A stretch of DNA of 64,000 bases from Actinomycetes bacterium. Its GTDB lineage: Bacteria; Actinomycetota; Actinomycetes; Mycobacteriales; Mycobacteriaceae. The translations under genes and the position numbers were made by a program. The notes under the pieces were generated by a model. That model saw nothing but the letters and a program-made list of their open reading frames with translations. It was not told the origin of the DNA and ran no database searches. Below are positions 53,401-61,025 of the stretch, piece after piece. How positions within the stretch are numbered: position 1 is the first letter of the stretch; the number at the start of each line of letters is the position of its first letter. Location of the stretch: NCBI GenBank assembly GCA_023418505.1, contig JAEZZR010000001.1, positions 124,001 through 188,000 on the forward strand, written 5' to 3'.

Positions 53401-53710
53401 GTGCTACTCCGTAAAAGCCATCACGGTCGGTAATACCTAGCGTTTTCAAGCCCAGCCGACCGGCTTCGGCGACCAAGTCCACGGGATCTGAGGCACCATG
53501 CAGAAATGAATAGGACGAACGGCAATGGAGGTCGGCGCCGGCTGCAGGTGCCGGGGCTGGCGCTGGATGGGGTTGCAGCGTGGCAAACTGCGCATGCGGC
53601 TGTACCGATTCCTGCGCGCCGCTTTTCGTCGTTAGCGAAGTCTCGTGCGCCGTCTGCTTACCGGAAAGGATCCGTTCGATCCTGGACCACGACATGCCAC
53701 GTCCATTCAT
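50420..53710 (-). CDS. dnaE2: Error-prone DNA polymerase III alpha DnaE2
   Basis: Translesion C-family polymerase, the catalytic subunit of the ImuA'-ImuB-DnaE2 mutasome. About 1096 residues: PHP domain (DLHCRSSYSFLHGAS, GITDRDGFYG), palm with PDIDVDIESGRREEVI carrying catalytic Asp residues, the helix-hairpin motif GLGTINGLGAKAAERI and an OB fold (VRVAGIVTHRQRPGT). The N-terminal SWSRIERILSGK is typical of DnaE2. Starts at GTG 53734, ATG 53719 or ATG 53710 are possible; none has a good Shine-Dalgarno. I chose 53710 by family length. Confidence 0.93.
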   Translation of the reverse strand: MNGRGMSWSRIERILSGKQTAHETSLTTKSGAQESVQPHAQFATLQPHPAPAPAPAAGADLHCRSSYSFLHGASDPVDLVAEAGRLGLKTLGITDRDGFYGVARFAEAAAEADLNTVIGAELTLEAGVLTVLARGAAGYKRLSHVICQAHMAVEEKGVVRYPSLAELGQLAAGQWQILADVQWIDQLPALVAAFGAQHVAVELVADPSPAAVEDHWRLAAAAQRLGLRVTVTSCATAATPAYARLAGAKHALAARDSLDDHQPELPALGGRWLRSWQELQSYFSFVPQALQDTQAIAEECAFTLDLIAPELPRWKTPAGHTESTWLAHLARQGARRRYGPAPDIAAHGVVNKVAYDDESTTNPNSAAATAARGWQQLERELEVINALGFPGYFLIVHDICDFCRRSNILAQGRGSAANSVVCYALGITNVEPIAAGLLFERFLSPERDGPPDIDVDIESGRREEVIQYIYEKYGRDNAAQVANVITYRTRGALRDAARALGHDPGVVDAWVNGRSEPPEMVAGVAAQLKGQPRHLGIHSGGMVICDRPIADVVPTEWARKEKRSVVQWDKDDCAAAGLVKFDLLGLGMLEAIHHCLDLVEKHRGKKIELWEIDIAEPEVYAMLARGDAVGVFQVESRAQMATLPRLRPRKFFDLVVQVALIRPGPIQGGSVHPFIRRRNGEEAVTFDHPVLEKSLAKTLGIPLFQEQLMQIAVDAAGFTGTEADSLRRAMDSKRSPERMAALRSRFFAGLQETNGITGEVAEKLWMKIVAFAAYGFPESHAQSFASLVYFSAWFKYHYPAEFCVALLRAQPMGFYSAQSLINDARRHGIGNKGPDIQRSGVEADVEFGSAADANIASATPAIRLGLGTINGLGAKAAERIVTARERQPFSSVADIARRASLNVSQMEALARAGALESLGLSRRQALWAAAVAATEHEGMLPGLTVATAPEALPGMSHLELTAADLLSTGTTPKEYPIAALRTQLDQHGVLAAEDLLHVEDGSRVRVAGIVTHRQRPGTAGGVTFLGLEDETGLMNILCTKPLWNRFRMVATTARALAIRGVAQNASGAVTIVADQLVPLDEFVDQPVVAGRSRDFR

Positions 53711-53749
53711 GGCACACATGATGTCATCTGCCACGGATTAAAACTGCGG

Positions 53750-53783
53750 CCGCAACTAAGCCGCAACTATAACCGCAACTAAG
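53750..53783. repeat. Three tandem 11-12-bp repeats upstream of dnaE2
   Basis: CCGCAACTAAG, CCGCAACTATAA, CCGCAACTAAG follow directly after each other, between dnaE2 and metQ. Confidence 0.8.
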
Positions 53784-53894
53784 CCACACACGCTTTAGCC
53801 ACAACCAGAGCCCTTATAGCGTTATTTTCACCACATTCGACCGCTTATTCTGTTCAAAATCCTGCAGTTTTTTCCATACTTCCAGGGACAGTGC

Positions 53895-53900
53895 TAGGGT
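53895..53900 (+). promoter_or_regulatory. Possible -10 element of metQNI
   Basis: TAGGGT lies 14 nt before the McbR-like site and 52 nt before the ATG, giving a transcript with a leader. Confidence 0.4.
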
Positions 53901-53913
53901 AATCTCCACCAAT

Positions 53914-53929
53914 GAGACCGCTTGGTCTA
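53914..53929. promoter_or_regulatory. McbR-like operator of metQNI
   Basis: GAGAC-CGCTTG-GTCTA matches 9 of 10 arm bases of TAGAC-N6-GTCTA. It lies downstream of the likely -10 and would block elongation or initiation. The metQNI transporter belongs to the McbR regulon in C. glutamicum. Confidence 0.65.
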
Positions 53930-53951
53930 TTTACCCGAATAAGGAGAACTC

Positions 53952-54836
53952 ATGGCTTTGAAGCGTTTTGCAGCAGGTGCGATCACGCTCGCTTTTGCTG
54001 CCACTTCACTCGCGGCGTGCAGCAGCGACGATAATGCCGCTGGTACTGATGCAGAGGTCATCACCATTGGCACTACCGATGCCACGACAAAGATGTGGTC
54101 TGTCTTCCAAGACAAGGCTGAAGAACAGGGCTACAACGTAGAGGTAGTACCTTTCTCGGATTACCAAACTCCGAACCGCGCTCTTGACGAGGGTTCTCTG
54201 GTGATGAACCAGTTCCAGCACCTGAAGTTCCTGGCGGAATACAACGTGGGTTCGAACTCTGATCTCACCCCAATTGGCTCTACCCAGATTGTGCCTTTGG
54301 CGTTGTACTCCACCCAGGTAGACAGCGTGGACGATATTGAAGATGGCGCCGAGGTAGCGATTCCAAACGACCCTTCGAACCAGGGCCGTGCTATCAACGT
54401 GCTTGCTGCAGCAGATCTGATTCAGCTGAAGCAGGAAGGCCTAGTTACCCCTACCCCAGCTGATATTGATGAAGGTGCTTCCAAGGTTCGCGTTGTGCCA
54501 GTAGATGCCGCACAGACCACTGTGGCTTACAACGAAGGCAAGCTGGCGATCATCAACAACTCGTTCCTAGATCGCGCCGGCATCGATCCGACGTCTGCGA
54601 TCTACCAGGATGATCCAGCTTCCCCAGAAGCAGAACCATTCATCAACGTCTTCGTAGTGAAGGCAGACCGTGCTGACGATCAGCGTCTGAAGGATTTGGC
54701 TGCGATCTACCACGATCCGGAAGTTCTCGAAGCTGCCCGTGAAGATTCCAAGGGCACCGCGGTTCCAGTGGAGCGCAGCGAAGAAGACCTGAAGGAAATC
54801 CTGGAACGCACTGAAGCTGAGGTACGCAACTCCTAA
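53952..54836 (+). CDS. metQ: Methionine-binding lipoprotein MetQ
   Basis: Substrate-binding part of the D/L-methionine ABC importer. The 294-residue NlpA-family protein has a signal peptide with lipobox LAAC (Cys23), then ITIGTTDATTKMW, the QFQHLKFL segment, AIPNDPSNQGRA and INVFVVKADRADD. The ATG follows AAGGAG at 53941-53946. Its stop TAA shares a base with the metN ATG. Confidence 0.95.
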   Translation: MALKRFAAGAITLAFAATSLAACSSDDNAAGTDAEVITIGTTDATTKMWSVFQDKAEEQGYNVEVVPFSDYQTPNRALDEGSLVMNQFQHLKFLAEYNVGSNSDLTPIGSTQIVPLALYSTQVDSVDDIEDGAEVAIPNDPSNQGRAINVLAAADLIQLKQEGLVTPTPADIDEGASKVRVVPVDAAQTTVAYNEGKLAIINNSFLDRAGIDPTSAIYQDDPASPEAEPFINVFVVKADRADDQRLKDLAAIYHDPEVLEAAREDSKGTAVPVERSEEDLKEILERTEAEVRNS

Positions 54837-55894
54837 TGTCTGAGCAATCAGCTACCACCGCCGAAACCACCGGCACTCGGGTGGAATTTAAAAACGTATC
54901 GAAATCTTTCGGTGATACTGAGGCTCTTTCGAACATCAACTTAAGCGTTGATAGTGGCGAGATCCTTGGCGTGATCGGGTATTCCGGTGCGGGTAAGTCC
55001 ACTTTGATCCGCATGATTAATGGTCTGGAAAAGCCCACCACTGGTGAGGTGCTGCTAGACGATGTGGATATCTCTGGCATGTCCGAGCGCAAGCTACGTA
55101 GTTTGCGCCGCAAGATTGGCATGATTTTCCAGCACTTTAATCTGTTCCATTCGCGTACAGCTGCAGGCAATATTGCGTACCCGCTTGAGCTCGCCGGTGT
55201 GCCGAAGAAGGAACGCCAGCAGCGGGTGCAGGAGTTGCTGGACTTCGTAGGTTTGAGCGATAAGGGTTCCAGCTACCCGGAGCAACTGTCCGGTGGCCAG
55301 AAGCAGCGCATTGGTATCGCCCGTGCATTGGCCACGAATCCCACTTTGCTGCTTGCCGACGAAGCAACGTCTGCTCTCGACCCAGAGACTACCGCCGACG
55401 TGCTGGCTCTTCTGCGCAAGATCAACCGCGAAATGGGTGTGACCATCGTGTTAATCACCCATGACATGTCCGTCGTTCGCGCTATCGCCGACCGCATGGC
55501 AGTGATGGAGCGTGGCAAGGTAGCTGAGTTCGGTACTGTTCACGACGTTTTCGCCGATCCCACTACCGATGTGGGTTACCGTTTTGCGCGCACCGCGATG
55601 AAGGATATTCCGGTTGGGCGCGAGCGCGAATCGCTGCTTAAAGGCGGTGGACATTTGGTGACAGTTGCGCTTAACGACGGGGTGGATCTCGGACGGATCT
55701 TCAGCGAAGGGCACCAACGTGGCACCACTATTAATGTAGCCCACGGTTCGGTTTCCAATGTGCAGCAGCAATCCTTTGGCCGATTGACGCTGCGGCTTAC
55801 CGGCGACGGCGTGGAAGAAACCATCGCTGCATTAGAAGAGCTCACTGAAGTTACGCAACTGCCACAGTCTGGGGAGGGCTCACATGCTCGCTGA
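54836..55894 (+). CDS. metN: Methionine ABC transporter ATP-binding protein MetN
   Basis: The 352-residue ATPase has Walker A GYSGAGKSTL, the Q-loop, the signature LSGGQKQR, Walker B LLLADEAT and the H-loop LITHD. The C-terminal part (about 265-345) is the NIL domain that binds methionine and inhibits transport when the internal level is high. It overlaps metI by 11 nt. Confidence 0.96.
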   Translation: MSEQSATTAETTGTRVEFKNVSKSFGDTEALSNINLSVDSGEILGVIGYSGAGKSTLIRMINGLEKPTTGEVLLDDVDISGMSERKLRSLRRKIGMIFQHFNLFHSRTAAGNIAYPLELAGVPKKERQQRVQELLDFVGLSDKGSSYPEQLSGGQKQRIGIARALATNPTLLLADEATSALDPETTADVLALLRKINREMGVTIVLITHDMSVVRAIADRMAVMERGKVAEFGTVHDVFADPTTDVGYRFARTAMKDIPVGRERESLLKGGGHLVTVALNDGVDLGRIFSEGHQRGTTINVAHGSVSNVQQQSFGRLTLRLTGDGVEETIAALEELTEVTQLPQSGEGSHAR

Positions 55895-56588
55895 TCTGTT
55901 AGATAAATTGCCAAGTGTGTCTGGCAAAGACACCAACTGGGACAACCTTGCGCCTGTCTTGGTTAACTCTTCCGGCCAAACCTTGGCGATGGTGGCCGTA
56001 GCCATGCTGATCGGCGGCTTCCTTGGCCTGGTGATCGGTATCTTGCTATACACCTCGCGTACCGGCGGAATCCTGCAGTCGAAGTGGTTGCACACGGTAT
56101 TGAACGTGATCATCAACTTCGTTCGCCCGATTCCATTCATCATTTTGGTCACGGCAATCGGTCCGATTACTCGCATGTTTGTCGGTTCCACCATCGGTAC
56201 TGAAGCAGCAATGTTCGTGATGACCATCGCCGCTACCTTCGGTATCTCCCGCTTGGTGGAGCAAAACCTCATGTCTATTGATCCGGGCACCATCGAGGCA
56301 GCTCGTGCGATGGGTGCCTCCCCGCTGCGCATCATCCGCACAGTGGTGATCCCAGAGGCATTAGGGCCGCTGATCTTGGGCTACACCTTCGCCTTTATTG
56401 CAGTGGTCGATATGTCTGCCATGGCCGGCTGGATCGGCGGCGGTGGCTTGGGTAACTTCGCGATTACCTACGGCTACCAGGCCTTTGACTGGAACGTCAC
56501 CCTAGTTGCGCTAGTAGCAATCATCCTGATTGTGCAGTCGGCTCAGCTGCTGGGTAACTGGCTGGCAAAGAAGGTTATGCGCCGCTAA
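55884..56588 (+). CDS. metI: Methionine ABC transporter permease MetI
   Basis: The 234-residue permease has about five helices and the EAA-type coupling loop EAARAMGASPLRIIRTVVIPEA. It forms a dimer that couples to MetN. It ends 24 nt from the convergent ferredoxin-like gene. Confidence 0.95.
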   Translation: MLADLLDKLPSVSGKDTNWDNLAPVLVNSSGQTLAMVAVAMLIGGFLGLVIGILLYTSRTGGILQSKWLHTVLNVIINFVRPIPFIILVTAIGPITRMFVGSTIGTEAAMFVMTIAATFGISRLVEQNLMSIDPGTIEAARAMGASPLRIIRTVVIPEALGPLILGYTFAFIAVVDMSAMAGWIGGGGLGNFAITYGYQAFDWNVTLVALVAIILIVQSAQLLGNWLAKKVMRR

Positions 56589-56612
56589 TAAGGCGCTGCT
56601 GGCGACGAATCG

Positions 56613-57569
56613 CTAGCTCAGTTCTGGAACGCGAACCCAGGCACGCTGGGTTTTCGGTTCGTCACCGCAGGACGCAATTACACCGTCTGTCTCTACCACC
56701 TGGAGACGGACGGTTTTTTCTATCTGACTGCCCTCCGGCAATCGCAGTTTCACGGCAGCCACCGCATGATCGTTATCGATCTTTGATACGGCGACATCAG
56801 CCACATCGGTAAAACCCCACAGGCCTAAATCGCGCCGTACCGCGAGTTCGGCTACTTGGGCAGCAGCAGCAAACACACCGCGACCCCGGCAGCCAGTGGG
56901 ATTCCACGTGCCGGCAACCGCGTCGTTAAGCACTTCAATCATTTGTGGTGCGGAAAGGCGCCCGTAAGCGATATTCCAGGGCAGCAACGCCGTGGCCGGG
57001 GCGAAGCGATGGCCTTTCAAATGCGAGGTCTCCCACACCAGATTCGGATGCACCTTCGCTGCTGCCGCAGCTAGTGGCCGCCCTTTCACCGCACAGCACA
57101 CGTCGCGCTTGCCATGAGTGCACACCAGCAGCAACGGATAGTGAACCTCACGAGCGCCTGTGGTTGGTGTACCTAGCTCCAGCTGCAGCTGTAGGAGATC
57201 CCGCGCGTGGGTGACCTGCAAATGTTCCATGAAAGGCTGAGCTGCACCCGCGTGGGCGATAAACAGATTTAAAGTGGTGTCTTCGGTTGTCGCCGTACGC
57301 CCCGGCCTGCGAATCAGTTGCAGTGATGCGCCCTGGTTTTTAAGCCATGTTTTCAGTTTTGCGGTGAGCTCTTCGCCGTAGACTCCTCCGTCTAGAATGT
57401 CGTGGCTCCACCCTAAGTGGTGTTCCAGGGCAATGAACAGTGGTGCGACTTTTGCGGTTCCGGCGAGTGGCTCGGCTGGACCGTCCGAGCAGAAATTTTT
57501 CTTCGCGCGCGCTTGATTGCGTGGCTTCGCTTGCTGCGAGCCCGCCTGCGCACCGATCCGTGAGTCCAT
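56613..57569 (-). CDS. Sucrase/ferredoxin-like (Suc_Fer) protein
   Basis: A 318-residue protein of the Suc_Fer family with a thioredoxin-like ferredoxin fold. LLLVCTHGKRDVCCAVKG and ETSHLKGHRFA contain Cys and His residues that probably hold a [2Fe-2S] cluster. A Lys/Arg-rich N-terminus precedes it, and a C-terminal domain of about 90 residues follows. Function is unknown in bacteria. TAAGGT lies 7 nt before the ATG within a palindrome, so it seems tightly regulated. Confidence 0.8.
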   Translation of the reverse strand: MDSRIGAQAGSQQAKPRNQARAKKNFCSDGPAEPLAGTAKVAPLFIALEHHLGWSHDILDGGVYGEELTAKLKTWLKNQGASLQLIRRPGRTATTEDTTLNLFIAHAGAAQPFMEHLQVTHARDLLQLQLELGTPTTGAREVHYPLLLVCTHGKRDVCCAVKGRPLAAAAAKVHPNLVWETSHLKGHRFAPATALLPWNIAYGRLSAPQMIEVLNDAVAGTWNPTGCRGRGVFAAAAQVAELAVRRDLGLWGFTDVADVAVSKIDNDHAVAAVKLRLPEGSQIEKTVRLQVVETDGVIASCGDEPKTQRAWVRVPELS

Positions 57570-57572
57570 GCG

Positions 57573-57591
57573 GTCTACCTTAGCGGTAGAC
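57573..57591. promoter_or_regulatory. Palindromic operator over the Suc_Fer promoter
   Basis: Perfect arms GTCTACC and GGTAGAC, 5 nt apart, cover the -10 hexamer TAAGGT (57577-57582) and end 3 nt upstream of the start codon. The arm order is the reverse of an McbR site, so another regulator is expected. Confidence 0.5.
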
Positions 57592-57705
57592 AGAAAAGTT
57601 CATAAAGAGTGCCAAAGATCACCATTTAGCAACAATTTCCCTACAGGGATTCAGGTGACCTGGGATTTTAGTTTTCGGGTGGTTGATTGTCTGCCCGTGT
57701 GGAAT

Positions 57706-57711
57706 TAATTT
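57706..57711 (+). promoter_or_regulatory. -10 element of the AMIN-like lipoprotein gene
   Basis: TAATTT ends 7 nt before the ATG at 57719. Confidence 0.45.
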
Positions 57712-57718
57712 CGAAGTT

Positions 57719-58378
57719 ATGGATTTAGCTCCTGATCGATCACGCTTGCGTCGCACCGTTGTGGGTGCGGCGCTAGTTGCGGTTGGTGTGTGGAGCGTGG
57801 CTTCGTGTAGCGCCGAACCTGGTGAAGAAGGCGTACCGGCGGTGTCGATGGGTTCGACGAATAACCTACGCACTTCTGGCGAGGCAGCGAATGCTAGTGC
57901 CCCACGGTTGTTGGAAAGTGACCCAGCACCTTCGGGTAGTTTTGCCGGTGATTCTGCGGAGCAAGCTGCCGAGACTGGCTCGTATTTAAATATCGTGGAT
58001 GTTCGTGTGGGCAGCCATGATGGTTTTGATCGTGTGGTCTTTGAGTTTGATGGCACGGGCAATCCTGGTTTTTGGGTGCGGTATGAGGATCTGCCTACTC
58101 AGCAAGGTAGCGGGAATCCGATTTCGGTTTCTGGTAGCCCGAAGCTGGTGATTGATATTCGGGGTACGGGTTATCCCTTTGATTTTGGGGTGACTGATTT
58201 TCCTTCTGATCCGGTGCAACCGGATAACACTGCGGTGTTGACAGAAATTGTTGGTGCAGGCACTTATGAGGGCACCATACGTTATGTTGCTGGCTTGCGG
58301 GGGCAGCGCCAGGCGATCAAAGCTTTTGTGATTCAAAACCCCACGCGCCTAATCGTAGATATTGAAACTGCTTCCTAG
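57719..58378 (+). CDS. Lipoprotein with AMIN-like domain
   Basis: The 219-residue protein has a signal peptide with lipobox VASC (Cys30), a disordered linker (to about 85), then a beta-rich domain: IVDVRVGSHDGFDRVVFEFDG, VIDIRGTGYPF, and FVIQNPTRLIVDIE at the end. This is the AMIN-like fold found in actinobacterial lipoproteins, related to domains that localise amidases at the wall. Its partner is unknown. The ATG at 57719 is supported by the -10 hexamer. Confidence 0.8.
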   Translation: MDLAPDRSRLRRTVVGAALVAVGVWSVASCSAEPGEEGVPAVSMGSTNNLRTSGEAANASAPRLLESDPAPSGSFAGDSAEQAAETGSYLNIVDVRVGSHDGFDRVVFEFDGTGNPGFWVRYEDLPTQQGSGNPISVSGSPKLVIDIRGTGYPFDFGVTDFPSDPVQPDNTAVLTEIVGAGTYEGTIRYVAGLRGQRQAIKAFVIQNPTRLIVDIETAS

Positions 58379-58409
58379 TAGCTTCCTTCACTTCCTAGTA
58401 GCTTCCTTC
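58371..58409. repeat. 20-bp tandem duplication spanning two convergent stop codons
   Basis: CTTCCTAGTAGCTTCCTTC occurs at 58371-58389 and again at 58391-58409, one base apart. The first copy holds the AMIN gene stop, the second the imuB stop. Confidence 0.9.
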
Positions 58410-60092
58410 GATACGCCAGCGCCCTTTGCTTCCTACTAGTAGGTAGGCGCCGTTTTCAGTAGTGATCTGCAGCCGCGCGATCCGTTGTGCTTGATCGGGT
58501 ACCCACCATCTTTCATCTACAGGCCATGGCCCTGCCCAGCTGCGAATCGGATACTTCTTCTTGCCACGAACCAAGGTAGTTGGGGCTGCTTGCACTGTGG
58601 CACGGCCTGTAACAATCACAGAGCCGCCCTGACTATCGAGTAGCTGCACCCGATGAGCGGGATGCGCTAACGACGGATCTTTCCTCTCATCGGCATCAGA
58701 ATTACCAGCAGGTTCAGAATCCGCGGGGCTAGGCAGCACTGACGCCGGATACGGGCTGAGCATTGCCGCTGGCCAGGCCTGTGCTGGCTTACCCTCTCCC
58801 CTGGCTGTTTCGAGTTCTTCACCGACGGCTACAAGTTTGATGCGCTCGGCAGGGCTGCGACCGCCCACCACGATTGGTTGTACCACTGCTTCTGTTCCTA
58901 ACACTCCTTGTACTCGGGTGGCAGCTCGTTTTGCACGCAGACTGGCTTCATCTGCGCCACCCCACAGCGCCTCTTTGCTGGTTCCTGCAACCATGACTTC
59001 GCAGGGCACTAATTGCAGCTGAATAATGCCGTGTGGCTCCCCTGCCTCCTCTAGTTGCGGGGTAGGTTGTTTGCGGTTTCCAGTCAGCCAACCATCTAGC
59101 TGCCAGCGCACACGATCGGCTGTGGTGTGTTCTTGCAGTGGCTCTGTACAGCGCCAGGTGCGTTGCACACTATTGCCATTGCTAAAAGTGGCTACTACTT
59201 TCAAGCGATCGCAGCACAGACCATGCTGCTTCAAATTCTCATGCAAGCGAGCAGCCAAACTACGCGCAATGAAGGCGGCCTGATCAACCCGAGCAATCGG
59301 CTGTCCATCCGGCGTTTCTTCGGCTGCAATATATGAAACACTTATATCCCGTGGCGGCGTGCGCGGAGCTAATTGCTGCACTGCCCCATGGCAGGCAATG
59401 CCATGCCAGTAGCCACCTTCCGCGCCGAATCTGCTGGTGATCTCGCTGGCACGAAACTTCGCCACATCGCCTAACGTGCACAATCCCAATTCCTGCCACA
59501 CTTGCGCCAATTGTTGGGGAAACCCCAGAGATACTTCGGCTTGTAGCTCTTTAATACGCACATATGAGCGGAAATCTGCGCCATCTCCTGGTGGAACGAT
59601 GATTCCCCGTCGCGTAGCCAACACCGCAGTTGTCACATCATCGGCCATGCCAAACTGGCAATCCGCACCAGCGGTAGCCGTGGCATCAGCCAGAATCTCT
59701 AGAGCTTTAGTCTCTGAGCCGTAATACCCCACCGGCCCTTTGGCATTAATCACCAGCAAACCAGGCCGTAGCGCTTCCACACCCGCAGCAACATTTTCCA
59801 CACGTGCCACGATCGGCTCGAATTCCCGCGCATCCCGCACTGGGTCACTATTAATAACCACTAGTTCAGGGCATACCGCTTGTGCTTGCCGACGCGGTTG
59901 GCCGCGCCGTACTCCAGCGGTACGTGCCGCCCGCGAGCAATCCACCACTACTTGGGCGTTACTTTCTGCTGCTGTGCCCAAAATAGCTATCGGTGATAGC
60001 CCGGTTACGCGCTCTGGTAACTCGCCGGCCAACAGTGCTGCTTGGATTGGCCAATCAGGAAACCACACACCAATGATCTGTTGGGTAGCCAT
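58395..60092 (-). CDS. imuB: ImuB, inactive Y-family polymerase homologue
   Basis: Adaptor of the SOS mutasome that links DnaE2 to the beta clamp and ImuA'. The 565-residue protein follows the Y-family plan (IGVWFPDWPIQAAL; GVRRGQPRRQAQAVCP fingers; LTLGDVAKF-like helix-hairpin) but where polymerases have the catalytic SIDE motif it has LVINAKGPVGYYG, so no polymerase activity is expected. The C-terminus GRWRIEGSY is the usual ImuB end. It begins directly at the imuA stop. Confidence 0.9.
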   Translation of the reverse strand: MATQQIIGVWFPDWPIQAALLAGELPERVTGLSPIAILGTAAESNAQVVVDCSRAARTAGVRRGQPRRQAQAVCPELVVINSDPVRDAREFEPIVARVENVAAGVEALRPGLLVINAKGPVGYYGSETKALEILADATATAGADCQFGMADDVTTAVLATRRGIIVPPGDGADFRSYVRIKELQAEVSLGFPQQLAQVWQELGLCTLGDVAKFRASEITSRFGAEGGYWHGIACHGAVQQLAPRTPPRDISVSYIAAEETPDGQPIARVDQAAFIARSLAARLHENLKQHGLCCDRLKVVATFSNGNSVQRTWRCTEPLQEHTTADRVRWQLDGWLTGNRKQPTPQLEEAGEPHGIIQLQLVPCEVMVAGTSKEALWGGADEASLRAKRAATRVQGVLGTEAVVQPIVVGGRSPAERIKLVAVGEELETARGEGKPAQAWPAAMLSPYPASVLPSPADSEPAGNSDADERKDPSLAHPAHRVQLLDSQGGSVIVTGRATVQAAPTTLVRGKKKYPIRSWAGPWPVDERWWVPDQAQRIARLQITTENGAYLLVGSKGRWRIEGSY

Positions 60093-60917
60093 TTACGACA
60101 CCGCCCGTAGCTGTGGCTTTGCCGGAACTACAGAACTAACCTCAGAACCAACCTCAGAACCAACTACCGCATCAGCCGTATCATCTGCTGCCACAGGCGC
60201 CTGCCAGCCGTCATGACAATTACCTAGTTGCCACAGGCACTGGCGTGGCACTTGACCAGGTTGTGCAAAAGAGATTGCATATTCCACACCTCGGATACGA
60301 CCATGAGCCACCGTAGCTGCAGGATCAAGCAGAGAAAGCCCATAGACCTGCTGCAAAGCAGAAGTAATACGGCCAGCACTGCTGCTAAAAGGGTCGCTGA
60401 CTGCTAGCAGGGCGGTCTCGGTTTTCCTCAGCCGCGTTAACAGTGGCCGCACTTGCGACGCCGTAGGTTCCTGCGGCAGATGCGCCACTACTAGATCCAC
60501 CCCATCAGCTAGCACGTTGATGGTTTCTAGCGCCTGACCTTGGGAATCGGGCACCGCGATCACCCGGGATAAATCGCCGCCTAAATCGGCGATCGCCAAA
60601 TAGCCGCACTGGGCAATATCCACGATGGCTACATGCTGGCCTGCTGCAGTAGCTGCTGCCACCAGAGCCGCGGTTACTGCTCCAAACTCTGGGGTTGTAG
60701 TAATCGCGCCACAGGTTAAACCGCCAGCTAGTACCTCAGAGAGCGCCGATGGAGGCGTAATTTGTTTGTGGCTCACAGACTGCGGCGTAGGCAAAAAACC
60801 AGTGACTTGGTTGATATGCCGCTGCAGTAGTTGCACCTTCTGGCTTTTATCTAGCCCCGAGACATCAGGCACAGCTGTGCGCGACGCGACTGCCACAGCA
60901 GAAACTGGACTTGCCAC
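60093..60917 (-). CDS. imuA: ImuA' RecA-like mutasome subunit
   Basis: A 274-residue RecA-fold protein. The P-loop region reads GLTCGAITTTPEFGAVTAALVAAA, lacking the GKT of Walker A, as expected of ImuA'; HVAIVDIAQCGYLA and DLVVAHLPQE follow as the Walker B-type strand. The GTG start has a very strong GGGAGGTGA 7 nt upstream. It abuts imuB with no gap, so the two form an operon controlled by the SOS box at 61010-61025. Confidence 0.88.
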   Translation of the reverse strand: MASPVSAVAVASRTAVPDVSGLDKSQKVQLLQRHINQVTGFLPTPQSVSHKQITPPSALSEVLAGGLTCGAITTTPEFGAVTAALVAAATAAGQHVAIVDIAQCGYLAIADLGGDLSRVIAVPDSQGQALETINVLADGVDLVVAHLPQEPTASQVRPLLTRLRKTETALLAVSDPFSSSAGRITSALQQVYGLSLLDPAATVAHGRIRGVEYAISFAQPGQVPRQCLWQLGNCHDGWQAPVAADDTADAVVGSEVGSEVSSVVPAKPQLRAVS

Positions 60918-60976
60918 AAAAAATCACCTCCCTGGCTAGAGAAAAACTTCACTTGCCAGGAAGGCTAATAAGTCAT

Positions 60977-61004
60977 CCGGATTAGCTCATTTAGCTAGAT
61001 CCGG
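60977..61004. repeat. Inverted repeat in the imuA leader
   Basis: CCGGAT...AGCT pairs with AGCT...ATCCGG around a 5-nt loop. It lies between the SOS box and imuA and can fold in the leader RNA; no U-run follows on the minus strand. Confidence 0.5.
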
Positions 61005-61009
61005 TTTAT

Positions 61010-61025
61010 TCGAATATTAGTTCGA
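61010..61025. promoter_or_regulatory. LexA (SOS) box of imuA-imuB
   Basis: TCGAA-TATTAG-TTCGA has both 5-base arms of the actinobacterial SOS consensus TCGAA-N6-TTCGA perfectly conserved; the dyad extends one base to each side. It is 93 nt upstream of the imuA GTG and covers the stop codon of mhuD. Confidence 0.85.

Noticed and set aside
53837..53852. Possible LexA box upstream of dnaE2 (TCGAC-N6-TTCTG)
   Set aside because: Only 7 of 10 arm bases match and the right arm is poor; not reported as a site.
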